NCBI GenBank assembly: GCA_002339325.1
Contig: DDKK01000036.1
Span: 1 to 64,000 of the forward strand
Origin: Nitrospiraceae bacterium UBA2600
GTDB taxonomy: Bacteria > Nitrospirota > Thermodesulfovibrionia > Thermodesulfovibrionales > Thermodesulfovibrionaceae
Length of the DNA: 64,000 nucleotides
Reading direction: 5' to 3'
Shown here: positions 1 to 7,567 of the stretch, piece after piece
How the letters are laid out: each line of letters starts with the position of its first letter
How positions within the stretch are numbered: the first letter of the stretch is position 1
Position numbers and translations under genes: made by a program
The notes under the pieces: generated by a model
What the model was told of the DNA's origin: nothing
Database searches by the model: none
The model's input: the letters and a program-made list of their open reading frames with translations, nothing else

Positions 1-26
1 GCGTCTACCAGTTCCGCCACTCCGGC
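1..26 (-). tRNA. tRNA-Leu, 5' part only (cut by window edge)
   Basis: Read on the minus strand, the first 26 bases are the 5' end of a tRNA: acceptor strand beginning GCCGGAG, then a D-arm with GGCGGAACTGG followed by GTAGACGC. This beginning is characteristic of class II leucine tRNAs. The anticodon, variable arm and 3' end lie outside the window, so the isoacceptor cannot be given. It lies 52 bases downstream of ilvD on the same strand. Confidence 0.85.
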
Positions 27-78
27 TATTTTTAAATTACTAAAAAAGAGTCATTAAATTCAAGTATTGTTATGTGAA

Positions 79-1731
79 TTAATCCATTACTGCTCCTCTG
101 TCAGCAGAACTTACCATTTTCATATATCTGCTGAGATAACCTTTTAGTATCTTATCTTTTTTTGGTCTCCAACTTTTTTGACGTTTTTTGAATTCCTCTT
201 TCGATATCTTGAGTTCTAACTTTCTATTTGGTATATCTATTAGGATTTTATCTCCATCCTTTACTAAAGCAATAGGACCTCCTTTTGCTGCCTCAGGCGA
301 GACATGTCCAATACACGGTCCTCTCGTGCCACCGGAAAATCTTCCGTCTGTTATTAAAGCAACGGATTCATTTAAACCCATTCCTGTTATGGCACTTGTG
401 GGAGAAAGCATCTCTCTCATTCCAGGTCCACCAGAAGGACCTTCGTATCTTATAACTATAATGTCGCCTTTCTGTATTTTCCCATCAAGAATTGCTTTCA
501 TGGCATCCTCTTCTGAATCGAAACACTTGGCAACTCCTTCAAATTTGAGCATTTTAGGAGATACGGCAGTCTGTTTAACCACTGCACCATCTGGTGATAG
601 AGAACCTCTCAGAATGGCAATTCCACCTTCTTTATGATAGGCATTCTTTAGTGAACGAATTACATTTTCATCATGTATCTCAGCATTTTTTGCTATATCT
701 TTTATGTCCATGCCTGAAACTGTTGGATTGGGTTGTAATTTATCCTTAAATCTCTTTAAAACAGCTGGAATACCGCCTGCTCTGTAGAGGTCTTCCATAT
801 AGTGCTCGCCAGATGGAATGATGTTTACGATATGAGGAGTTTTTCTGCTTATTTCATCAAAAACGTCAAGAGGCAAGTCCACCCCTGCCTCATTGGCAAT
901 GGCTTTTATGTGAAGCACTGTATTTGTTGAACCTCCCAGAGCCATATCAATCATAATGGCATTGTGGAAAGCTTCTTTTGTAAGTATTTTACGAGCATTA
1001 ATTTTTTTCTTTATAAGTTCAACTATCTGTGCTCCTGTCTCAAAGGCTAATCTCCTTTTTTCTGACATTACTGCAGGCGTTGCAGCTACACCGGGAAGAC
1101 TCATTCCCAATGCTTCAGTTACACAGGCCATCGTATTTGCTGTATACATGCCCTGACAAGAACCTGCCGTTGGACAAGCGCACATCTCAAGGCAATCAAG
1201 GTCTTTTTGTGTTAAAAGCCCTTTTTTAAACTTACCCACTGCTTCAAATGTATCTGTTGTAAGGTTTCTTCTTTGTCCTTTGTAAAATCCTCCAAGCATC
1301 GGTCCTGCTGTAAGCACTATAGAAGGTATGTCAAGTCTTGCAGCAGCCATGAGCATACCAGGAGTTATCTTATCGCAATTGGTAAGAAGCACAAGCCCAT
1401 CGAATTGATGGGCTTCTACAATGCATTCTATAATATCTGCAATTAACTCTCTTGAGGGAAGAGAGTATTTCATTCCTTTATGACCCATTGCTATTCCGTC
1501 ACAAATTCCAGGAATTCCGAAGAAAAAAGGATAACCTCCAGCGCTATGAACTCCTTTTTCAATGAAACGTTCAAGTTCATTCATTGATATGTGACCAGGT
1601 ATTATGTCAGTAAAGCTTGTTGCAACTCCTATGAAAGGTTTATTGATTTGGCTTTTTGGAATACCTGTAGCATAAAGAAGGGCTCTGTGAGGCGTTCGTT
1701 CCAGTCCCTTTTTAACTGTATCGCTTCTCAC
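79..1731 (-). CDS. ilvD: Dihydroxy-acid dehydratase
   Basis: Dehydrates 2,3-dihydroxy-isovalerate and 2,3-dihydroxy-3-methylvalerate to the 2-keto acids of valine and isoleucine synthesis; cytoplasmic Fe-S enzyme. The 550 residues match the usual family length. Family Fe-S cysteines are seen in NCDK (Cys119) and GSCQGM (Cys192). The position that is PCN in many homologues is PGH here (around residue 45), a variant known in the family. The start overlaps the stop of the DUF465 gene by 4 bases, so the two are co-transcribed. With cimA and the leuC-type gene elsewhere in the window it supplies branched-chain amino acids. Confidence 0.95.
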   Translation of the reverse strand: MRSDTVKKGLERTPHRALLYATGIPKSQINKPFIGVATSFTDIIPGHISMNELERFIEKGVHSAGGYPFFFGIPGICDGIAMGHKGMKYSLPSRELIADIIECIVEAHQFDGLVLLTNCDKITPGMLMAAARLDIPSIVLTAGPMLGGFYKGQRRNLTTDTFEAVGKFKKGLLTQKDLDCLEMCACPTAGSCQGMYTANTMACVTEALGMSLPGVAATPAVMSEKRRLAFETGAQIVELIKKKINARKILTKEAFHNAIMIDMALGGSTNTVLHIKAIANEAGVDLPLDVFDEISRKTPHIVNIIPSGEHYMEDLYRAGGIPAVLKRFKDKLQPNPTVSGMDIKDIAKNAEIHDENVIRSLKNAYHKEGGIAILRGSLSPDGAVVKQTAVSPKMLKFEGVAKCFDSEEDAMKAILDGKIQKGDIIVIRYEGPSGGPGMREMLSPTSAITGMGLNESVALITDGRFSGGTRGPCIGHVSPEAAKGGPIALVKDGDKILIDIPNRKLELKISKEEFKKRQKSWRPKKDKILKGYLSRYMKMVSSADRGAVMD

Positions 1732-1967
1732 TTAGTAGCCTCCTCGGAAAGTTTTAATTTATATTGTCTGACAATTTCTGCCATTTTGTCTTTTTTATGA
1801 AGCTTTTCTTTTTGCATTTTCTTCTTCTCAATTTCCTCCTCAGGAGTTAAGTAGGCTTTTCTGTTCATTTCGTCAAGAATGCTATCAAGATGTCTGTGTT
1901 CCTCGTAAAGCTTTCGAAACTCTTCATTCTCTCTTTTGAGAATCTCAATGATTTCTTCTTCCCTCAT
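1728..1967 (-). CDS. Small coiled-coil protein, DUF465 (YdcH-like)
   Basis: A 79-residue, highly charged, almost wholly helical protein. The arrangement of an N-terminal helix, a short turn around LTPEEE and a second Lys-rich helix containing HKKDKM is that of DUF465/YdcH proteins, whose function is unknown. A strong Shine-Dalgarno (TAGGAGGTG) precedes the ATG. It is the first gene of a two-gene unit with ilvD (ATGA-type overlap) and has a good sigma-70 promoter upstream. No catalytic motif is visible. Confidence 0.75.
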   Translation of the reverse strand: MREEEIIEILKRENEEFRKLYEEHRHLDSILDEMNRKAYLTPEEEIEKKKMQKEKLHKKDKMAEIVRQYKLKLSEEATK

Positions 1968-1994
1968 GGAACACCTCCTAAGATGTTTTTTTCA

Positions 1995-2023
1995 ATTTTA
2001 CAACAAAATGAAAAAAATGACAA
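1995..2023 (-). promoter_or_regulatory. Sigma-70-type promoter for DUF465-ilvD
   Basis: On the minus strand TTGTCA (2018-2023) and TAAAAT (1995-2000) are separated by exactly 17 bases. The expected transcript starts near 1988, about 20 bases before the ATG at 1967, leaving room for the Shine-Dalgarno. Called by eye from consensus matching. Confidence 0.55.
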
Positions 2024-2068
2024 AAATTTTTATTCAAAGAAAGGCTTTATGTTATGGCAAATTAGAGA

Positions 2069-3037
2069 CTAACCTAAAAGTCTTGCTGCTTTTTTGGCAA
2101 AGTAGGTGAGAATTATATCTGCACCAGCTCTTTTTATGGAGGTAAGAATTTCGAGCATCACAGCATCTTCATTAAGCCAACCTAACTGTGAGGCTGCCTT
2201 TACCATAGAATACTCTCCGCTAACATTATAGGCTGCAACAGGAACTGAAAAGCTTCTTTTAACATCGGAGATAATGTCAAGATAGGCTAAGGCAGGTTTA
2301 ACCATTACTATATCGGCACCCTCTTCAATATCAAGGGCTACTTCTTTCAAGGCTTCTCTTCGATTGGCAGGGTCCATCTGGTAGCTTCGCCTATCTCCAA
2401 ATGCAGGAGCTGATTGAGCTGCTTCCCTAAAAGGTCCATAGAAAGCGGAAGCATATTTTGCTGCATAAGAGAGTATAATTACTTCTGTAAATCCTTCTTT
2501 ATCAAGGGTTTCACGAATTTTTCCCACTCTACCATCCATCATATCTGAAGGAGCCACTATATCGGCTCCTGCTCGAGCATGTGTTAGGGCTTCAAGCGAT
2601 AGAAGCTCAAGTGTTGCGTCATTATCAATTTTTCCATTCTTTATAATTCCGCAGTGCCCATGAGAGGTATATTCACACAGGCATACATCTGTTATAACTA
2701 TCAACTCAGGAACAGAGTCTTTTATAGCTTTAACAGCTTTCTGAACAACACCGTTTTCATCGTATGCTGAAGAAGCTTTTTCATCTTTATGTTCGGGAAT
2801 TCCAAAAAGAATTACCGCCGGAATGGAGAGGGAGAAAACCTCTTTGGCAGACTTAACTACTTCATCTATGCTTTCTTGAAAGCACTCAGGCATAGATGAT
2901 ATTGGATTTTTAATTCCTTTGCCTGGAACAACAAAAAGAGGATAAATAAAATCCTGAGGCGTGAGGATAGTTTCCCTCAACATTTTCCTCAGGATTTCCG
3001 TTTTTCTTAGTCTTCTTGGGCGATGAAGAGGAAACAT
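2069..3037 (-). CDS. hemB: Porphobilinogen synthase (delta-aminolevulinate dehydratase)
   Basis: Condenses two 5-aminolevulinate molecules to porphobilinogen in tetrapyrrole synthesis (heme, siroheme for sulfite reductase, corrinoids). The 322-residue length is normal. The metal-site motif [14 protein letters not shown] marks the zinc-dependent type, and the two active-site lysines are visible in YAAKYAS and VMVKPAL. The start lies 3 bases after the stop of the IscA-like gene, with the Shine-Dalgarno inside that gene's glycine-rich tail, so the pair is co-transcribed. Confidence 0.95.
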   Translation of the reverse strand: MFPLHRPRRLRKTEILRKMLRETILTPQDFIYPLFVVPGKGIKNPISSMPECFQESIDEVVKSAKEVFSLSIPAVILFGIPEHKDEKASSAYDENGVVQKAVKAIKDSVPELIVITDVCLCEYTSHGHCGIIKNGKIDNDATLELLSLEALTHARAGADIVAPSDMMDGRVGKIRETLDKEGFTEVIILSYAAKYASAFYGPFREAAQSAPAFGDRRSYQMDPANRREALKEVALDIEEGADIVMVKPALAYLDIISDVKRSFSVPVAAYNVSGEYSMVKAASQLGWLNEDAVMLEILTSIKRAGADIILTYFAKKAARLLG

Positions 3038-3040
3038 CGC

Positions 3041-3361
3041 TTATACGCCGCAAGAACCTCCACAACCAGGGCCACAAGAAGGCATTGGTCCTTTGAGAAT
3101 AAAGCCTTCTTGTTCTTCATCTTCATAGTAATCCAGCTCAATTTCACTCAGGAGGTCAAAGGTTTGTTTATCTAAGAAAACCCTTAAGCCATCCTTTTCT
3201 ACAACTTCATCACCTTCCTGGGGATTTTCGTCAATATCAAGACCAAAAGAAGGGCTGCAATATCCCTCTGCTGAGAATATTCTCAAACCCCATCCTTCTT
3301 TTCCCTCGTTTTTGAGGATTAGTTTAGCCTTTTCGGCTGCCTTTGAACTGATACTAAACAC
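3041..3361 (-). CDS. HesB/IscA-like iron-sulfur protein with extra C-terminal cysteines
   Basis: A 106-residue protein of the HesB/IscA (A-type carrier) fold: N-terminal SSKAAEKAK, a central cysteine in GYCSPSFG, and a C-terminal Cys-Gly-rich tail with CGPGCGGSCG. A-type carriers normally end in CGCG; here the tail is longer with three cysteines, so the exact cluster role is uncertain. The start is GTG, preceded by AGGAGG. It heads a two-gene unit with hemB and is divergent from fdhD. It could assist assembly of the many Fe-S enzymes in this window. Confidence 0.8.
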   Translation of the reverse strand: MFSISSKAAEKAKLILKNEGKEGWGLRIFSAEGYCSPSFGLDIDENPQEGDEVVEKDGLRVFLDKQTFDLLSEIELDYYEDEEQEGFILKGPMPSCGPGCGGSCGV

Positions 3362-3391
3362 AGCTACCTCCTAAAAATTTATTCTAACTTG

Positions 3392-3421
3392 AGGATAGCA
3401 GTTTTGGGAAATAATTTGCAA
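3392..3421 (-). promoter_or_regulatory. Candidate promoter for IscA-like gene and hemB
   Basis: On the minus strand TTGCAA (3416-3421) and TATCCT (3392-3397) are 18 bases apart. TTGCAA is its own reverse complement, and the same hexamer is at the -35 position for fdhD on the other strand. Confidence 0.4.
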
Positions 3422-3443
3422 GAAAAAATTTGATGCGTATAAA
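3416..3443 (+). promoter_or_regulatory. Candidate promoter for fdhD, leaderless arrangement
   Basis: TTGCAA (3416-3421) and TATAAA (3438-3443) are separated by 16 bases. The start point expected 6-8 bases after the -10 falls at about 3450, 3 bases before the ATG at 3453. No Shine-Dalgarno is present before that ATG. Confidence 0.5.
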
Positions 3444-3452
3444 ATATAGACC

Positions 3453-4226
3453 ATGAATCCTGTAAGGAATATAAAAATTATTAGATATAAAGATGGAAAA
3501 TTTGATGAATGTGACGATATTGTTGCTGTCGAAGCAAAACTGAGGCTTTACATAAATGACGAAGAGATTCTATCCATATCTACTACACCATCAAATATTA
3601 GAGAATTAATAACGGGATTTCTTATGACCGAAGGAATTCTAAAAGGAGAATGGTGTCCAGAAAAAATATCAATAGAAACAGACGAAAAAGAAATAAAAGC
3701 TAAAGTTATACTTGAAGGTTTTACCTCTTTAGAGGGGAAAACGATTACATCCGGTTGTTTGGCTTCGGTGAGTTTTATCAAGGAGTTGAAAACTAAAATT
3801 GTTGACGATTTAAAAGTTGAAGCTCACTCACTATTTAGTCTTTTCAGGGAATTTCAATTAAAATCTCAACTATATAGGGAAACAGGATGTGTTCACTCTG
3901 CTGCTATTGCGGACAAGGATAAAATTTTATTCTTATCAGAGGATGTGGGTAGGCATAATGCCGTTGATAAAGTTATTGGTTGGGCACTTCTTAATAAAGT
4001 CTCTTTTGCTGGAAAAATAATTCTTGTAAGTGGTAGAGTTTCCTCTGAAATGGCTTTGAAAGTAGCCAAATGGAAAATTCCAATTATTGTAAGCAGAGCA
4101 GCACCTACATCTCTTGCGGTAGAACTGGCAAACAATGTTGGGCTGACGGTAATAGGTTTTTTAAGGGGCAATAGGTTTAACGTATACAGTAATCCTCAAA
4201 GGATAGGAGAATATGAACAAAAGTGA
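3453..4226 (+). CDS. fdhD: Formate dehydrogenase accessory sulfurtransferase FdhD
   Basis: In the family, FdhD passes sulfur from a cysteine desulfurase to the molybdenum/tungsten bis-MGD cofactor of formate dehydrogenase, which is essential for its activity. The 257 residues contain the hallmarks GCVHSAA, EDVGRHNAVDK and SGRVSSEMA. Where E. coli has a CGVC pair, this protein has GCLAS (near residue 102), so only the first cysteine is kept. Its likely client is the selenocysteine enzyme at 49462-52524. There is no Shine-Dalgarno before the ATG. It overlaps the next gene by 14 bases. Confidence 0.92.
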   Translation: MNPVRNIKIIRYKDGKFDECDDIVAVEAKLRLYINDEEILSISTTPSNIRELITGFLMTEGILKGEWCPEKISIETDEKEIKAKVILEGFTSLEGKTITSGCLASVSFIKELKTKIVDDLKVEAHSLFSLFREFQLKSQLYRETGCVHSAAIADKDKILFLSEDVGRHNAVDKVIGWALLNKVSFAGKIILVSGRVSSEMALKVAKWKIPIIVSRAAPTSLAVELANNVGLTVIGFLRGNRFNVYSNPQRIGEYEQK

Positions 4227-4869
4227 GGTTATATTTATAATTCAAATAAGTGGAGACCTATCGGGAAAAGATTTAAGCGGTATAAAGCTCTCTGAAATTG
4301 ATATTATTAAGGTAAATTTTAGTAATGCCATCCTAAGGGATGCAGACCTCAGTAAATCAAATCTTTCTCTTTGTAACTTTGAAGGAGCTGATTTAAGCAA
4401 TTGCCGACTTGACAGTGCAAATCTTACAGGAGCGAATTTTAAGAATGCTAAATTAAACGGTGCTGATTTAAATTTTTCCTTCCTGCCAGGTGCAAACTTT
4501 CATAATGCCCAGATGAAAAAGGTAAATCTTCTTAATGCAAAGATAACTAATTGTAATTTTGAAAATGCAAATCTTGAAGGAGCAAATCTTCAGATGGTTG
4601 AAGCTTCTCTTGCAAACTTTAAGGGAGCGACAATGATTTCAGCAGACCTTAAGCAGGCAACTTTCACGGGTGCAGACTTTTCCGGTGCCAATATGGAAAA
4701 AGTAAGCTTTTTCAAATCAGACTTATCGGGAGCAAAATTCAACGGTACAAATCTTAAAAATGCTGAATTCATAAGATGCTCTCTAATAGCCACCGAGTTC
4801 ATCAATTCTAATGAAGGTGACGCAAAGTTTGAGAATAACTTTACGTCACCCTTTAAAAAGTTTCCATAG
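4213..4869 (+). CDS. Pentapeptide-repeat protein
   Basis: Nearly all 218 residues consist of the A(D/N)LXX / A(N/K)FXX pentapeptide pattern (for example GADLSNCRLDSANLTGANF), which folds as a right-handed quadrilateral beta-helix. No signal peptide or membrane helix is present. Some family members mimic DNA and protect gyrase, but most have no known role and nothing here assigns one. A Shine-Dalgarno (AGGAGA) lies at 4205-4210, inside the end of fdhD, so the two genes are translationally linked. The 3' end encodes a strong hairpin. Confidence 0.85.
   Translation: MNKSEVIFIIQISGDLSGKDLSGIKLSEIDIIKVNFSNAILRDADLSKSNLSLCNFEGADLSNCRLDSANLTGANFKNAKLNGADLNFSFLPGANFHNAQMKKVNLLNAKITNCNFENANLEGANLQMVEASLANFKGATMISADLKQATFTGADFSGANMEKVSFFKSDLSGAKFNGTNLKNAEFIRCSLIATEFINSNEGDAKFENNFTSPFKKFP
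4816..4850. terminator. Hairpin inside the 3' end of the pentapeptide gene, likely bidirectional terminator
   Basis: GGTGACG (4816-4822) pairs with CGTCACC (4844-4850) and AAAGTT (4824-4829) with AACTTT (4837-4842). This gives 13 pairs around one mismatch and a 7-base loop. It sits at the meeting point of two convergent genes whose stops are only about 2 bases apart. The following bases are A/T-rich but not a clean T-tract. Confidence 0.5.
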
Positions 4870-4871
4870 TT

Positions 4872-6476
4872 TTACTCTGGAAGTTCCTCAAGATTGAGAA
4901 ATGGAGGAATGTCTACCATTGCGTTAACTATGAGGTCTGCAAGGCCAGAGTAGTTTATTTTAAATCTATCGAAAAGCTGATAGGCATGTATCATGTCCCT
5001 TAAGGAGCCTTTACAATTTGAACATGTTGCTACCACATGTTTGGGAATATCTTTATCGAGAACGTCACTGAAAGTATCGAGAATTTGTTTTGTTTTAACT
5101 CTGAGGGATACCTTATTCTTCCATACAGGGAAATTTAATGTTCGAAAGATTGCAAAACCGCTTCCTCCTCCGCAACAGTAGTTCATTGAGCCATTTGGGT
5201 TCATCTCTCTGAAAGTTCCCGGTGTTATTGCCTTTATTATATCTCTCTGTGGTTTGTAAATTCCCATTAGCCTAACAATATTGCAAGAGTCATGCATTGT
5301 TACAGGAAAATTATTTCTCGAAGGGTCTAACTTTATTCGTCCACTCTTTACTATCTCCCACATAAGTGGTAAACAACTCTCTCTTTGAATGTTCCAGAGA
5401 GGAGAACTGGCAGGTAAGATTCTGTCAAATATTACTGTATATACTTTGTGAGAATGACCACATTCACCGATTACGACTTTCTTTACTCCAAGTTCATGGG
5501 CAATCTCAAGATGCCTCAACCCTACCCTTGCAAGTTCTACATCATCATACCAAGCGCCATAATTAACACCATCGTATCCAATTGTTTCACTGCTTAATGT
5601 GTAGTTAATCCCGGCTGCATCAAAAAGAATTGCAAAAGCTGCGATGTGGTCTGGCCAAGAAATGTATTCTCCACCGTTGTGATACAGGAGAATTTCTGCG
5701 CCCTTTTTGTCAACGGGAATTTTTATTTTTCTTCCGGTTTTTTCCTGTATGTCATCTTCGATAAATTTTATTATATCTCTAAAAGCCTCTGTTCTCATGC
5801 CAGTGGTTGAACCAGCCTTTAAATGCAGTCTCGTTCCTTTCAGAAAAATCTCCACAGGTGCCATTCCCAGCTCTTGACTGAATAACTTTCTTAGTTCTCT
5901 TGCAATCAGTCCATTGTCTATACCTACAGGACACTGTAGAACGCATCTTCTACATAAAGTGCAGCGATAGGCAAGTTCAAGAAGTCTTCGAATAGCAGCA
6001 TATGTAACCTCTATATCTGCTCCTACGAAAGATTTTAAAAGCTTACCGCTGGTCGTAAAATGTCTTTTGTATATTCTGCGCAAAATTTCAGAACGGAAAT
6101 TTGGTCTGTATATTTCTTTTTTTCCACTGCCAATATATACATGACATGCGTCAGCACAGGTGTTGCATTTCACACAATACTTTAAAGAGAGTAAGAGAGG
6201 CTTCATGAGAGTCCAGTTTGACTCAGGTAATATTAACTTTTGTATGCCCGTTAGAAATTTTTTAACTATTTGAGCTTTCTCCTCTTCATTTGGATTTTCG
6301 ATTGGAAACACTGTATATCCATCAAGAGAGAAATCATATTTTTCAATCCATTCTTTGGAAAATTTATTGGGATGATTTTCTTCTGTAATGTATGGTGCTA
6401 AAGATACAAGCTCATTGTCCTCTATCTTTACTAAAGGCTCTTTTGTTTCAATGGAAAAATCTTTTAATGACTTCAT
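4872..6476 (-). CDS. DsrK/HdrD/TmcB-like iron-sulfur subunit
   Basis: A 534-residue cytoplasmic electron-transfer subunit. Two [4Fe-4S] motifs are at Cys101/104/107/111 and Cys172/175/178/182. The C-terminal half has the cysteine-rich heterodisulfide-reductase pattern: Cys398, Cys434-Cys435 and CSNC (485-488), with an earlier GECGHSHK around 339. In the family such subunits take electrons from a membrane partner to reduce a disulfide (heterodisulfide, or the DsrC trisulfide in sulfate reducers). The membrane partner is encoded 13 bases upstream. The exact subfamily (DsrK, TmcB or HdrD) cannot be settled by eye. Confidence 0.85.
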   Translation of the reverse strand: MKSLKDFSIETKEPLVKIEDNELVSLAPYITEENHPNKFSKEWIEKYDFSLDGYTVFPIENPNEEEKAQIVKKFLTGIQKLILPESNWTLMKPLLLSLKYCVKCNTCADACHVYIGSGKKEIYRPNFRSEILRRIYKRHFTTSGKLLKSFVGADIEVTYAAIRRLLELAYRCTLCRRCVLQCPVGIDNGLIARELRKLFSQELGMAPVEIFLKGTRLHLKAGSTTGMRTEAFRDIIKFIEDDIQEKTGRKIKIPVDKKGAEILLYHNGGEYISWPDHIAAFAILFDAAGINYTLSSETIGYDGVNYGAWYDDVELARVGLRHLEIAHELGVKKVVIGECGHSHKVYTVIFDRILPASSPLWNIQRESCLPLMWEIVKSGRIKLDPSRNNFPVTMHDSCNIVRLMGIYKPQRDIIKAITPGTFREMNPNGSMNYCCGGGSGFAIFRTLNFPVWKNKVSLRVKTKQILDTFSDVLDKDIPKHVVATCSNCKGSLRDMIHAYQLFDRFKINYSGLADLIVNAMVDIPPFLNLEELPE

Positions 6477-6489
6477 AATTTCCTCCTAT

Positions 6490-7383
6490 TTAAGATTTTT
6501 CATGGAGATTTGTATTTTTAGCATTTTCAAGCCAGTTCTGGTCAGAAAGCATGTGAGGCCCTGACCATCTGACTTTATAGTGAAGTTGTTGCATAATTTT
6601 CTTTTCCTCTTTAGAACCTTTAGTCTGAAATTCATCGCTCCATAAAATTTTATGAAATGTGAAAAACTTAACGGGACCGTGGAAAAATTTGGAAAAAGGA
6701 ATATACATAAGAAATAACTCTACAAGAAGAAAATGGATTATTGTTAGCGAAGATATTTCATCAAAGGGTATGCTCAATTTTAAAACACCATCAACATAAA
6801 TAAAGGCCTCACTAAGGGAACTATCTTGGATAAAGGAGAGAAAACCTGTAAAGAAAATTAACAGAAGAAAAATAAGATTGAAATATTCAATACCCGATGT
6901 ATACAGCTTCAATTCCTTATTTATAAATCTTTTTGCTATTAGTCCTAAAGAACCAAAAACTCCTAAGACATATGAGAAAATTGGAACAATAACTAATCCC
7001 GATAGGTCTATGTCGGTAAATATTCCATCCAGGAGAAGTATTATCAACGTTCCAAAAAGCAACCCTACAGCCCAGTGTAAAGCCATAGACCAAATCCATA
7101 ACCCATATTTGTTGAATTTATGAACTCTATGGAGAAAGAAAAGCTCTTTGAAAGGTTCTACGAATTCAAAATATGACCTCCGGGGATTATTCTTTTTAAC
7201 CCAATCAATCTCCTCCATATAAGACCCACCATATCTTATTTTTTCAAGTTCACCCTTTGGAAGTGGATAAATTTCCCATCTTATGTTTAGTGGCATTTGA
7301 GAGATTTTATAAAACTTTATGGCAATTCCAGCAGTTAAAGCAACGGGAGATAAAACAGCCAAAAACAACAGTAAAGCTTCCAT
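6490..7383 (-). CDS. DsrM/HdrE/TmcC-like membrane cytochrome b subunit (NarI-like)
   Basis: About 297 residues with five hydrophobic segments (near residues 1-25, 95-120, 125-150, 165-185 and 210-235). Histidines lie in the helix segments (LHWAVG, IIHFLL), as in heme b-binding NarI-like quinol oxidases. It probably passes menaquinol electrons to the Fe-S subunit downstream. I chose the ATG at 7383: an upstream in-frame ATG at 7395 overlaps the Shine-Dalgarno GGAGGGG and would place the ribosome site inside the gene. The promoter carries a perfect palindrome. Confidence 0.8.
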   Translation of the reverse strand: MEALLLFLAVLSPVALTAGIAIKFYKISQMPLNIRWEIYPLPKGELEKIRYGGSYMEEIDWVKKNNPRRSYFEFVEPFKELFFLHRVHKFNKYGLWIWSMALHWAVGLLFGTLIILLLDGIFTDIDLSGLVIVPIFSYVLGVFGSLGLIAKRFINKELKLYTSGIEYFNLIFLLLIFFTGFLSFIQDSSLSEAFIYVDGVLKLSIPFDEISSLTIIHFLLVELFLMYIPFSKFFHGPVKFFTFHKILWSDEFQTKGSKEEKKIMQQLHYKVRWSGPHMLSDQNWLENAKNTNLHEKS

Positions 7384-7425
7384 AGGCCCCTCCATATGTT
7401 TTTTTTATAAATTTATTAAAATAAT

Positions 7426-7448
7426 TTATTTATAAATGTTATAAATAA
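7426..7448. promoter_or_regulatory. Perfect 10-bp inverted repeat, candidate operator
   Basis: TTATTTATAA (7426-7435) and its exact reverse complement TTATAAATAA (7439-7448) flank the trinucleotide ATG. The palindrome covers the -10 (TATAAC on the minus strand, 7438-7443) of the promoter for the DsrMK-like pair, the placement expected of a repressor site. The intergene is very A/T-rich, so chance is not excluded. Confidence 0.5.
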
Positions 7449-7465
7449 GTCAATAAAAAAATCAA
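7438..7465 (-). promoter_or_regulatory. Candidate promoter for the DsrMK-like pair
   Basis: On the minus strand TTGATT (7460-7465) and TATAAC (7438-7443) are 16 bases apart. The predicted start near 7431 gives a leader of about 48 bases to the ATG at 7383. The adjacent TTGACT could be an alternative -35. Confidence 0.4.
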
Positions 7466-7528
7466 GTTAAATAAAAAATTTTATGAATTTATTTGCTTTT
7501 ACTCGCTTAGTTGCTAAGATTAAGCTTT

Positions 7529-7557
7529 TTGATTGGATAACTTTTATGTGATATACT
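7529..7557 (+). promoter_or_regulatory. Promoter for the acyl-CoA synthetase operon, leaderless arrangement
   Basis: TTGATT (7529-7534) and TATACT (7552-7557) are exactly 17 bases apart. The expected start point near 7564 lies about 4 bases before the ATG at 7568, and no Shine-Dalgarno is seen. Confidence 0.55.
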
Positions 7558-7567
7558 AACTAAGATT

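Noticed and set aside
188..637. Long open frames antisense to real genes (for example within ilvD and fdhA)
   Set aside because: They lack ribosome sites and recognisable domains and lie fully inside strong genes on the other strand.
7383..7395. Upstream ATG at 7395 as start of the membrane cytochrome gene
   Set aside because: It overlaps the GGAGGGG ribosome site that serves the ATG at 7383.
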